Shown here: piece by piece, positions 27,925 through 35,582 of the stretch | Position numbering within the stretch: the first letter of the stretch is position 1 | Layout: each line of letters opens with the position of its first letter | NCBI RefSeq assembly: GCF_015278255.1 | Contig: NZ_JADIJC010000001.1 | Coordinates: forward strand, 248,001-312,000 | Length of the DNA: 64,000 nt | Direction: 5' to 3' | Source: Microbacterium hibisci | GTDB lineage: Bacteria; Actinomycetota; Actinomycetes; Actinomycetales; Microbacteriaceae | Notes under the pieces: model-generated | Told to the model about the DNA's origin: nothing | The model's database searches: none | The model's input: only the letters and a program-made list of their open reading frames with translations | Translations under genes and position numbers: made by a program

Positions 27925-28656
27925 TCAGCGGATCGGCCACCGGCCGTCCAGGCGTTCCTCGGGGTCGAGGCGTCCGATCCGGATGAAGTACTCGGTGAGG
28001 CTCTCGGCCTGCGCTCGGGCCCAGCCGATCTGGCGGGTGTGCAGCTCGTGCACCGTGCCCGGCAGCCACGGCGCGAAGCGCTCGGCCAGGGCCTGCGCGA
28101 CGCGCCCCGCGGCGACCGCGTCGGCGGATGCCTCGTGCGCCGCCTCGAGCCGCACGGCGTAGTGCGCCGCCACGACCTGCAGCGTGCGCTTGCCCCGGCG
28201 CCAGCGGTCGTACGCCTTGTCGACCACGAGCGGGTCGATCACGGGAGACGGGTTCACGATCGGCGCGACGCCGTGGCGCAGCGACTCGTACTTCAGCAGC
28301 GAGAAGTCGTACGGCGCGTTGTACGCGACGACCGGGATGCCGGCGTCCAGCAGCCCGCTCACCGCGGCGACCACCTCGCCCACCACTTCCGCGGCGGGGC
28401 GGCCGTTCGCGCGCGCGTGGGCGGTCGAGATGCCGTGGATCGCGCTCGCACCTTCGGGGATCTCGACGCCGGGATCGGCGAGCCAGTCGCGCGCGCGGAT
28501 CACGCGGCCCTCGGCATCCAGCAGCCCCACATGCGCCGTGACGATCCGGTCGGTCGTCACGTCGACGCCGGTCGTCTCGAGGTCGAAGACGCCGACCATG
28601 CGGACCCACTCCGGCACGTCCCACAGCGGCAGCTGTTCGGGACGCGGGCGGCTCAT
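27925..28656 (-). CDS. 3'-5' exonuclease, DnaQ-like DEDDh family
   Basis: A 243-residue protein with an RNase T/DnaQ exonuclease domain. ExoI is VGVFDLETTGVDVTTDRIV (D and E ligands); ExoII is IPVVAYNAPYDFSLL; ExoIIIepsilon is HEASADAVAAGRVAQAL (H and D). A C-terminal extension ends with HELHTRQIGWARAQAESLTEYFIR, typical of the actinobacterial exonuclease-domain group. It may act in repair or RNA processing. The ATG at 28656 follows TACCGT (28664-28669 on this strand) by seven bases; the ORF could extend ten codons upstream but through that promoter. Confidence 0.9.
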   Translation of the reverse strand: MSRPRPEQLPLWDVPEWVRMVGVFDLETTGVDVTTDRIVTAHVGLLDAEGRVIRARDWLADPGVEIPEGASAIHGISTAHARANGRPAAEVVGEVVAAVSGLLDAGIPVVAYNAPYDFSLLKYESLRHGVAPIVNPSPVIDPLVVDKAYDRWRRGKRTLQVVAAHYAVRLEAAHEASADAVAAGRVAQALAERFAPWLPGTVHELHTRQIGWARAQAESLTEYFIRIGRLDPEERLDGRWPIR

Positions 28657-28743
28657 GCCGATCACGGTATGCGTCCCTCCCGACATCGCGTCGGAGGCGC
28701 TCCGCGCTCAGGTGTCCCGGCCGCGGGCTCGTAGACTCGATGG

Positions 28744-29643
28744 GTGACCGTGCCCAACCCGTACGCCCCGCTGCTCGACGCGATCCCCGTCGAGCGGCAC
28801 GAGGCCGACGTGCTCGGCGGCCGTACGGCCTATTGGGTGTACGGCCCGGCAGACGCCGCGACGACGATCGTGGCGGTGCACGGCTTCCGCGGTGAGCATC
28901 ATGGACTCGAGCCCGTCGTCGCGCACCTGCCGGCTGTCCGGGTGATCTCGCCCGACCTGCCCGGCTTTGGCGAGACCGCCCCGGTCCCCGGCCGACGGCA
29001 CGACCTCGATCTCTATGCGCAGTGGCTGCGCGAGTTCGTCGCGGCGGTCGCGCCGGGAGCGGTGATCCTCGGCCACTCGTTCGGCTCGATCGTGGTGTCG
29101 GCCGCGGTGGCCGGCGGACTCGCGACGCCGCGGGTCATCCTCGTGAACCCGATCGGCGCGCCCGCGCTCGAGGGCCCGCGGGGCGTCCTCACGCGCCTCG
29201 CCGTCTTCTACTACTGGGCGGGTGCGCGCCTGCCCCAGTGGCTCGGCGAGGCCCTGCTGCGCAACGGCCTCATCGTGCGCGTGATGAGCGTGTCGATGGC
29301 CAAGACCAAGGACTCCGGCATCCGTCGCTTCGTGCACGATCAGCACGACACGTACTTCTCGCGGTTCGCCGATCGCGACGTGCTGCACGACGCGTTCCTC
29401 GCGTCGGTGTCGAACGACGTGCGCGCCTTCGCGCCGCTGATCGCGCAGCCGACCCTGCTGGTGGCGGCGCAGCGGGACGACATCACGCCGATCGAGGCGG
29501 AGCGCGAGCTCGCGACGATGTTCCCCGCCGCGGACCTGGTCGAGATCCCCGACGTCGGGCACCTGATCCACTACGAGACGCCGGCGGCGGCCGCCGACGC
29601 GATCACGCGGTTTCTCGCGCCTTCCGACGCCGGTACGCGTTGA
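28744..29643 (+). CDS. Alpha/beta hydrolase
   Basis: A 299-residue alpha/beta hydrolase. Oxyanion motif IVAVHGFRGEHHGLEP, nucleophile elbow LGHSFGSIVVS, catalytic acid near AAQRDDITPIEAE and histidine in PDVGHLIHYETP. The fold resembles meta-cleavage hydrolases and haloalkane dehalogenase-like enzymes; substrate unknown. The GTG follows TAGACT (28732-28737) by six bases, so it is probably leaderless. Its 3' end overlaps that of the convergent CGNR gene by 41 bases. Confidence 0.85.
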   Translation: MTVPNPYAPLLDAIPVERHEADVLGGRTAYWVYGPADAATTIVAVHGFRGEHHGLEPVVAHLPAVRVISPDLPGFGETAPVPGRRHDLDLYAQWLREFVAAVAPGAVILGHSFGSIVVSAAVAGGLATPRVILVNPIGAPALEGPRGVLTRLAVFYYWAGARLPQWLGEALLRNGLIVRVMSVSMAKTKDSGIRRFVHDQHDTYFSRFADRDVLHDAFLASVSNDVRAFAPLIAQPTLLVAAQRDDITPIEAERELATMFPAADLVEIPDVGHLIHYETPAAAADAITRFLAPSDAGTR

Positions 29644-30157
29644 CGTTCATGCGGTTGCCGCAGTTGCCGGTGTCGCAGTACCGCTTCGAGCCGTTCTTCG
29701 AGTAGTCGACGTAGACGCCGTCGCAGTCGTCGGCGGCGCAGACCCGTACGCGGTCGTACTCGTCCGCGCGGATGACGTCGACGAAGGCCATCGCCGCCTC
29801 GACCAGGATGCGGGTGGCCAGGGGGGCGTCGTCGCTCGTGGCGTGGATGTGCCAGTCGAACGCGTCGTGGATGACCAGGCGGGGGAGTGCATGGCCGTCG
29901 CGGAGCATCTCGTTGACGAGGGGCACCGCGCCGTCGCGGTCGACCTCCCACAGCTGCCGCAGGCGGGGGCGCACCGCGCGCACGCCGTCGAGCTCGGCCT
30001 GATCCCGGCGGATCAGGCCCGTGTAGGGATTCACCCGCAGGTACGCGTCGAAGTCCTCGAGCGTCGTCAGTGTGTCGTCGTCGTCGGAGCCCGGGAGCGT
30101 GTTGACGAGGTACGAGGCAGCCCGGAGATTCTGCTCCGTGTCATGAATGAAAACCAC
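29603..30157 (-). CDS. CGNR zinc-finger regulator (ABATE domain)
   Basis: A 184-residue protein. The N-terminal ABATE-like domain starts VVFIHDTEQNLRAASYLVNT; the C-terminal zinc finger is CAADDCDGVYVDYSKNGSK followed by RYCDTGNCGNRMNV, the CGNR signature, about residues 143-175. Such proteins are presumed stress-related transcription regulators. The GTG at 30157 is chosen because AGGAG lies five bases before it; the ORF could begin at a TTG at 30172 but that overlaps the ribosome site. It is divergent from the EamA transporter gene and probably regulates it and itself; that is inference. Confidence 0.87.
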   Translation of the reverse strand: MVFIHDTEQNLRAASYLVNTLPGSDDDDTLTTLEDFDAYLRVNPYTGLIRRDQAELDGVRAVRPRLRQLWEVDRDGAVPLVNEMLRDGHALPRLVIHDAFDWHIHATSDDAPLATRILVEAAMAFVDVIRADEYDRVRVCAADDCDGVYVDYSKNGSKRYCDTGNCGNRMNVNAYRRRKARETA

Positions 30158-30158
30158 A

Positions 30159-30218
30159 TTGACTCCTGACAACGCGTTCGGCTACTGTCACCAGTGTAAA
30201 CACCCTTCACTCCTGACA
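30159..30218 (+). promoter_or_regulatory. CGNR/EamA divergent control region
   Basis: A rightward promoter TTGACT (30159-30164), 18 bases, TACTGT (30183-30188) serves the EamA gene. On the other strand TACACT (30193-30198) is a -10 candidate for the CGNR gene. The region also carries a 10-base direct repeat ACTCCTGACA (30162-30171 and 30209-30218) and a dyad GTGTAAACAC (30194-30203). These are candidate operators for the CGNR protein. Confidence 0.55.
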
Positions 30219-30223
30219 GTCGG

Positions 30224-31243
30224 ATGCCGCCCATGACCGCTTCCACCGCGTCCATCCCCATCATCGCCCCGGGCGCCGGGTTCGGCTCGACCGCGCGGCT
30301 GCGCACGACAGGGCTCGTGATGGGCGTCGCCTCGGCGCTGGCGTTCTCGTCCAGCGGCCCCTTCGTGAAGCCCCTGCTGGAGGCCGGCTGGTCGCTCGGC
30401 GCCGCACTCCTGCTACGCATGGGCGTCGCCGGACTGGTGCTGTCGCCGGCGCTGTTCCTGGCGATGAGGCGGCAGCGCGGCTTCCTCCGTCGGCACTGGC
30501 GGCTCATCGTCGGCTTCGGGCTCATGCCGGTGCTCGGCTGTCAGCTGTTCTTCTTCTCGGCGATGCAGCGGATGCCGGTGGCCGTGGCGCTGCTGATCCA
30601 GTACCTCGCTCCCGTCATGCTCGTCGCGGCCGTGTGGGCTCGCACGCGCAAGCGGCCGTCGGCGCTGGTGCTGTGGGGTTCGGCGGTCGCGGTCGCGGGG
30701 CTCGTCCTCGTGGTCGACATCTCGGGGGCCTCGTTCGACCTCATCGGGACGCTGCTGGCGCTGGCCGCCGCCGTGTGCGTATGTGCCTACTTCGTCATCT
30801 CGGAGCGGGCCGGCGACGACCTGCCGCCCCTGGCGCTCGCGGCGAGCGGACTGCTGACCGGCGCCCTCGTGATGGGCGTGCTGTGCGTCACCGGCATCCT
30901 GCCGTTCCAGGCGCCGGCGGTGTCCGTCGTGCTGGCTGGCGTGGAAGTGCCGTGGTGGATGCCGCTCCTCTGGGTCGCCGCGATCGCGACGACGCTCGGC
31001 TACGCGTTCGGCGTGATGGCGGTCCCGCGCATCGGCTCGCGCGTCGCCTCGTTCGTCGGGCTGTCGGAGGTGCTGTTCGCCCTCATGTTCGCGTGGATCT
31101 TCTTGAGCGAGGTGCCGGCGCCCATCCAGTTCGTCGGCGGTGCGCTGATCCTCGTGGGCGTGGTGCTCGTGCGCGCCGATGCGTCGTCGACCGGCAACCC
31201 GAAGGGCGAAGCCGCGGCGATCCCCGTCGTGCCCGCTCCCTGA
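30224..31243 (+). CDS. EamA/DMT-family transporter
   Basis: A 339-residue membrane protein with ten predicted helices in two EamA repeats (about 30-170 and 175-315). Repeat 1 opens LVMGVASALAFSSSGPFVKPLLEAGW; repeat 2 ends VLFALMFAWIFLSEVPAPIQFVGGALILVGVVLV, the standard terminal EamA pattern. These DMT proteins export amino acids, metabolites or drugs. The ATG at 30224 gives a leader of about 30 bases; ATG at 30233 is equally possible, and neither has a good ribosome site. Expression is probably governed by the divergent CGNR regulator. Confidence 0.88.
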   Translation: MPPMTASTASIPIIAPGAGFGSTARLRTTGLVMGVASALAFSSSGPFVKPLLEAGWSLGAALLLRMGVAGLVLSPALFLAMRRQRGFLRRHWRLIVGFGLMPVLGCQLFFFSAMQRMPVAVALLIQYLAPVMLVAAVWARTRKRPSALVLWGSAVAVAGLVLVVDISGASFDLIGTLLALAAAVCVCAYFVISERAGDDLPPLALAASGLLTGALVMGVLCVTGILPFQAPAVSVVLAGVEVPWWMPLLWVAAIATTLGYAFGVMAVPRIGSRVASFVGLSEVLFALMFAWIFLSEVPAPIQFVGGALILVGVVLVRADASSTGNPKGEAAAIPVVPAP

Positions 31244-31273
31244 CGGGCATCCGTCCCCGCGTCCGCGCCGGCG

Positions 31274-31744
31274 TCAGTCCTGACGCGCGAGCTCCATGAG
31301 CGGCGTGACGCGATGGGGGATGACCTCGCCCATGACGAGCGACGTCTCGGTGCGCTCGACGCCCTCGATGGCGAGGATGCGGGCGTCGGTGTCGAAGAGG
31401 TGCTGGGTGTCGCGGCACGCGACGCGGACGAGAAGGTCCACCTGCCCTGACAGGCCATGAGCCTGCACGACCTCGGGCACGCGTGCCAATTCGATCGCGA
31501 TGCGCGGCAGGTCGGCCTGACGCACGATCACGCTGATGAAGGCCTCGATGGGGAAGCCGAGCGACGCCGACGAGATGGCCCGCTCGTACGACAGGAAGAC
31601 ACCGGCCTTCTCGAGGCGGGCCATGCGCGCCTGGACGGTGTTGCGCGAGAGGCCGAGCCGTTCGGCGAGCGCGACGACGGTCGCGCGGGGGTCGGCTGAG
31701 AGCGCGGCGAGAAGCTCGAGGTCGACGTGATCGAGGGCACTCAT
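31274..31744 (-). CDS. Lrp/AsnC-family transcription regulator
   Basis: A 156-residue regulator. The N-terminal winged helix-turn-helix (ALSADPRATVVALAERLGLSRNTVQARMARLEKAG) is followed by an alpha/beta RAM domain from about residue 62 with the ligand-pocket region VVQAHGLSGQVDLLVRVACRDTQHL. It is divergent from bkdABC, whose promoter carries a clear inverted repeat, so it most likely controls branched-chain keto acid degradation in response to an amino acid. The ATG at 31744 follows TAACGT (31753-31758 on this strand) by eight bases. Confidence 0.93.
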   Translation of the reverse strand: MSALDHVDLELLAALSADPRATVVALAERLGLSRNTVQARMARLEKAGVFLSYERAISSASLGFPIEAFISVIVRQADLPRIAIELARVPEVVQAHGLSGQVDLLVRVACRDTQHLFDTDARILAIEGVERTETSLVMGEVIPHRVTPLMELARQD

Positions 31745-31790
31745 AGTGCGAAACGTTAGCACGCCTTTGGCCCGCCTGAGTTGTCAACAT

Positions 31791-31840
31791 GCTCAAGCAA
31801 CTCTCGAATGCTTGAGCGAGGTGCGATGCAGACGTAGCCT
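31791..31840 (+). promoter_or_regulatory. bkd promoter with Lrp-type operator
   Basis: GCTCAAGCA (31791-31799) and TGCTTGAGC (31809-31817) form a perfect 9-bp inverted repeat with a 9-base AT-richer spacer. The right arm contains TTGAGC (31812-31817), the -35 of a promoter whose -10 is TAGCCT (31835-31840) at the ideal 17-base distance. Binding of the divergent Lrp protein would therefore touch RNA polymerase directly. Predicted leader about 69 bases. Confidence 0.72.
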
Positions 31841-31915
31841 CGAAGCAGTCGGCGACGAGGCCGGCGCACGCGAAGCGGCTCCTCACGAGGGAGCCCGCAA
31901 CGAGGAGTGATGACG

Positions 31916-33040
31916 ATGACGCACACCCTGACACCCACAGCGGATCTCGCCACCGACATCGAGGATGTCGCGCGACTGCTGACCCCCGACGGCGAGCGCA
32001 TCGCCGACCCCGAGCTCGACCGCTGGGTGAGCGACGTCGACGCGGCGACACTGCGCGGCCTGTATCGCGACATGGTGCTGCTGCGGCGCATCGACACCGA
32101 GGGCGTCGCCCTGCAGCGCCAGGGCCAGCTGGGCCTGTGGCCGCCGTGCCAGGGCCAGGAGGCCACGCAGATCGGCACCGCGCGCGCGATGCGCGCCGAC
32201 GACTTCGCGTTCCCGAGCTACCGCGAGACCGGCGTCGTCTACGCCCGCGGCGGCAAGCCCTCGGACTTCGTGCTCGCCTGGCGCGGCGAGGAGCACGCGA
32301 CGTACAACCCGTACGACATCAACACCGCGACGCAGCAGATCATCATCGGCGCGCAGGCGCTGCACGCCGTCGGCTACGCCATGGGCGTCCAGCGCGACGG
32401 CGCCGACCAGGTCTCGGTGGCGTATTTCGGCGACGGCGCCTCGAGCCAGGGCGACGTCAACGAGGCGATGGTGTTCGCGTCGTCGTTCCGCGCGCCCGTC
32501 GTGTTCGTGTGCACCAACAACCAGTGGGCGATCTCGGAGCCGGTCACGGTGCAGGCGAAGTTCCCGATCGCCGGCCGCGCGCCGGGGTTCGGCATCCCGA
32601 GCATGCGTGTCGACGGCAACGACGTCCTCGCGTGCTTCGCCGCCATGCGGTGGGCGCTCGACAACGCCCGGCGCGGCAACGGCCCCGCTTTCATCGAGGC
32701 CGTCACCTACCGCATGGGTCCCCACACGACGTCGGACGACCCCACGCGGTACCGTGACAAGGAAGAGGTCGAGAAGTGGCGTCGCCGTGACCCGATCTCC
32801 CGCGTCGAGGCGCTGCTGCGGTCGCGGGGCGAGTTCGACGACGAGTTCACGGCGAGCGTCGCGGCGGACGCCGACGCCCTCGCCGCCTCGGTGCGCGAAG
32901 CCGCCATGAGCGCGACGACGCGCGCACCCCTCACCGTGCTCGACAACGTCTACGCCGAGCCCCACTCGGGCCTCGACGAGCAGCGCGAGTGGTTCGGCGC
33001 CTACCTCGACGGGTTCGCGCCCGCGGCCGAGGGGGTGTGA
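31916..33040 (+). CDS. bkdA: Branched-chain 2-oxoacid (or pyruvate) dehydrogenase E1 alpha
   Basis: A 374-residue thiamine-diphosphate enzyme subunit. The ThDP motif reads YFGDGASSQGDVNEAMVF followed by CTNNQWAIS; the phosphorylation-loop region is YRMGPHTTSDDPTRYR, the form seen in branched-chain E1 alpha. The ATG at 31916 is chosen because AGGAG (31903-31907) stands eight bases upstream; the upstream GTG and ATG are too close to it. Role: decarboxylation of the branched 2-oxoacids from leucine, isoleucine and valine. Pyruvate specificity cannot be excluded, but the Lrp neighbour and the leucine block downstream favour branched substrates. Confidence 0.92.
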   Translation: MTHTLTPTADLATDIEDVARLLTPDGERIADPELDRWVSDVDAATLRGLYRDMVLLRRIDTEGVALQRQGQLGLWPPCQGQEATQIGTARAMRADDFAFPSYRETGVVYARGGKPSDFVLAWRGEEHATYNPYDINTATQQIIIGAQALHAVGYAMGVQRDGADQVSVAYFGDGASSQGDVNEAMVFASSFRAPVVFVCTNNQWAISEPVTVQAKFPIAGRAPGFGIPSMRVDGNDVLACFAAMRWALDNARRGNGPAFIEAVTYRMGPHTTSDDPTRYRDKEEVEKWRRRDPISRVEALLRSRGEFDDEFTASVAADADALAASVREAAMSATTRAPLTVLDNVYAEPHSGLDEQREWFGAYLDGFAPAAEGV

Positions 33041-33042
33041 CG

Positions 33043-34053
33043 ATGGCGCAGCTGACGATGGCGAAGGCCATCAACGAGGGACTCCGCCGGGCCATGGCCG
33101 ATGACCCGAAGGTGCTCGTCATGGGCGAGGACATCGGCAAGCTCGGCGGGGTGTTCCGCATCACCGACGGGCTGCTCGACGAGTTCGGTGCGCAGCGCGT
33201 GGTGGACACGCCGCTGGCAGAGGCGGGAATCATGGGCACCGCGGTGGGCCTCGCGTTCCGCGGCTACCGCCCGGTCGTCGAGATCCAGTTCGACGGCTTC
33301 GTCTACCCGGCGTTCGACCAGATCGTCTGCCAGGTCGCGAAGCTCCACTACCGCACGCGCGGCAACGTGACGATGCCGATCACGATCCGCATCCCGTGGG
33401 CGGGCGGGGTCGGCGCGGCCGAGCACCACTCGGAGTCGCCCGAGGCCTACTTCGTGCACACCTCCGGCCTCCGCGTCATCGCGGTGTCGAACCCGCAGGA
33501 CGCCTACGTCATGCTGCGTCAGGCGATCGCCTCCAACGATCCGGTGGTGTACTTCGAGCCCAAGCGGCTCTACCACACCAAAGGCGAGGTCGACCTCGAC
33601 GTGCAGCTGGCCGACGCCCCGCCGATGGGGCTCGCGCGCGTGGCCCGCGAGGGCAGCGACGTCACGCTCCTCACGTACGGCTCGCAGGTCGCGACGGCGC
33701 TCGACGCGGCCACTGCCGCCGAGGATGACGGCGTCTCGATCGAGGTCATCGATCTGCGATCGATCTCGCCCGTCGACTACCGCACGGTGACGGCATCCGT
33801 CCGCAAGACCGGCCGAGTCGTCGTCACCCATGAGGCGGCCCGCGAGGCGGGGGTCGGCGCCGAGCTCATCGCGAGCGTCACCGAGCGCTGCTTCAACTAC
33901 CTCGAGGCGGCGCCGCAACGCGTCACCGGCCACGACATCCCGTACCCGCCGGCGAAGCTCGAGAAGCACCACCTGCCCGACCTCGACCGCATCCTCGACG
34001 CCGTCGACCGCGTCATGGACCGCCCGAACAGCCTCACGGGGGTGATGGACTGA
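33043..34053 (+). CDS. bkdB: Branched-chain 2-oxoacid dehydrogenase E1 beta
   Basis: A 336-residue E1 beta subunit with a transketolase pyrimidine-binding domain (LTMAKAINEGLRRAMADDPKVLVMGEDIGKLGGVFRIT read in pieces) and a C-terminal transketolase domain (VTLLTYGSQVATALDAA; VTHEAAREAGVGAELIASV). It forms the alpha2beta2 E1 with the preceding gene product. The ATG at 33043 is two bases past the bkdA stop and has GAGGGGG upstream; the longer open frame begins inside bkdA. The stop shares one base with the bkdC start. Confidence 0.94.
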   Translation: MAQLTMAKAINEGLRRAMADDPKVLVMGEDIGKLGGVFRITDGLLDEFGAQRVVDTPLAEAGIMGTAVGLAFRGYRPVVEIQFDGFVYPAFDQIVCQVAKLHYRTRGNVTMPITIRIPWAGGVGAAEHHSESPEAYFVHTSGLRVIAVSNPQDAYVMLRQAIASNDPVVYFEPKRLYHTKGEVDLDVQLADAPPMGLARVAREGSDVTLLTYGSQVATALDAATAAEDDGVSIEVIDLRSISPVDYRTVTASVRKTGRVVVTHEAAREAGVGAELIASVTERCFNYLEAAPQRVTGHDIPYPPAKLEKHHLPDLDRILDAVDRVMDRPNSLTGVMD

Positions 34054-35483
34054 TGGCGCAGGACTTCCGTCTGCCCGACCTGGGCGAGGGCCTTCCCGAG
34101 GCCGAGCTCGTGCAGTGGCTCGTCGGCGTGGGCGACACCGTGACGCTCAACCAGACGATCGCCGAGGTCGAGACCGCGAAGGCCGTCGTCGAGCTGCCGT
34201 CGCCGTACGCCGGCACCATCACCGCGCTGCACGCCGAAGCCGGCGATGTGGTCGCGGTCGGCTCGGTGCTGATCTCGTTCGACGTCGGAGGATCGACGGA
34301 TGCCGCGTCGCCGGCGCCCGCCGCCGAAGCCCCGGCATCCGCGCCCGCCGCAGCGACGAACCCGCCCGCCGAGGCGTCAGGAACCGACACTGCCAAGTCC
34401 GAGCCGAACCTCGTCGGCTACGGAGCCGCGCCGCGGACGGGTGCCCGGCCGCAGCGACGCGCGCGCGTCGCCGGCACGGCGGTCGCGGCATCCGACACCG
34501 CAGTCCTCGAGGCCGCCCCCCACGATGCGATCCAGCTCGGCGACGTCGTCGAGCGACCCGTCGAGCGGCCGCGGTCCACGCCACCCGTGCGCAAGTTCGC
34601 GAAGCAGCTCGGCATCGACCTCGCGCTCGTCGAGGCCGGCGGCGCGTCGGGCGTCATCACGCGCGCCGACGTGGAGGCCTACGCCGAGCGGGTGGGCGCG
34701 GCGACCGCCGCGGCACCCGCCGAGACGGCTGCCGCGGAGCCGTTCGACACGCGCGAGCTGACGCAGCCGGGCGCGGCCGGGGTGCGGACGACCCGCACGC
34801 CGATCCGCGGCGTGCGGCGGATGACCGCCGACGCGATGGTGCGGAGCGCGTTCACGGCGCCGCACGTCACGACGTTCCTGACGGTGGATGTGACGGCCAC
34901 GAACGAGCTCATCGCCTCGCTCAAGGCCGATCGCGCGCTGCAGGAGCACCGGATCGGCATCATGGCCGTCGCCGCGAAGGCGGTGTGCCTCGCGCTCGCG
35001 CGGCACCCGGGCCTCAACTCGAAGTGGGACGACGAGGCGGGCGAGATCGTCGAGCACCACTACGTGAATCTCGGCATCGCCGCCGCGACGGGGCGCGGCC
35101 TCGTCGTGCCGAACATCCGCGACGCGCAGGAGCTCACCCTCGCGGAGCTCGCCGACGCCATCGGGAGCCTGGCCGAGACGGCGCGCGCCGGCAAGACGCC
35201 GCCCGCCGACATGATGGGCGGCACGTTCTCGATCACGAACGTCGGCGTCTTCGGCGTCGACGCGGGCACGCCGATCATCAACCCGGGCGAGGCCGGGATC
35301 CTGGCGCTCGGCGCAGTGCGGCGCCAGCCGTGGGAGCATCGCGGCGAGATCGCGCTGCGCGACGTGATGACGCTGGCGCTGTCGTTCGACCACCGGCTCG
35401 TCGACGGCGAGCAGGGATCCCGGTTCCTCGTGGAGGTCGCCGACATCCTGCGCGAGCCGGGCCGCGCGATGCTGCTGCGCTGA
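34053..35483 (+). CDS. bkdC: Dihydrolipoyl acyltransferase E2 of the branched-chain complex
   Basis: A 476-residue E2. One lipoyl domain (1-80) with the lipoylated lysine K43 in VETAKAVVEL; an Ala/Pro/Thr-rich linker; a peripheral subunit-binding domain around 172-206 (VRKFAKQLGIDLALVEAGG, GVITRADVEAY); then the catalytic trimer domain from about 240 with FDHRLVDGEQGSRF carrying the active histidine and aspartate. It transfers the branched acyl group to CoA. The E3 lipoamide dehydrogenase is not encoded here and must be shared. Confidence 0.94.
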   Translation: MAQDFRLPDLGEGLPEAELVQWLVGVGDTVTLNQTIAEVETAKAVVELPSPYAGTITALHAEAGDVVAVGSVLISFDVGGSTDAASPAPAAEAPASAPAAATNPPAEASGTDTAKSEPNLVGYGAAPRTGARPQRRARVAGTAVAASDTAVLEAAPHDAIQLGDVVERPVERPRSTPPVRKFAKQLGIDLALVEAGGASGVITRADVEAYAERVGAATAAAPAETAAAEPFDTRELTQPGAAGVRTTRTPIRGVRRMTADAMVRSAFTAPHVTTFLTVDVTATNELIASLKADRALQEHRIGIMAVAAKAVCLALARHPGLNSKWDDEAGEIVEHHYVNLGIAAATGRGLVVPNIRDAQELTLAELADAIGSLAETARAGKTPPADMMGGTFSITNVGVFGVDAGTPIINPGEAGILALGAVRRQPWEHRGEIALRDVMTLALSFDHRLVDGEQGSRFLVEVADILREPGRAMLLR

Positions 35484-35490
35484 CAGGCCG

Positions 35491-35525
35491 CTGACCGGCC
35501 GGCACCTTGGGGGCCGGCCGGTCAG
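35491..35525 (+). terminator. Terminator of bkdABC
   Basis: CTGACCGGCCGGC (35491-35503) pairs perfectly with GCCGGCCGGTCAG (35513-35525), 13 bp with a 9-base loop, eight bases after the bkdC stop. The right-arm block GGGCCGGCCGGTCAGTC (35511-35527) is repeated exactly at 35572-35588, spanning the stop codon of the converging phosphoesterase gene, so leftward transcripts can form alternative hairpins with the same left arm. Confidence 0.7.
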
Positions 35526-35582
35526 TCCCGCGCGGACGAGCGCGGCCGGCGGCGCGTCGACGGCGCAGGGAGGGCCGGCCGG

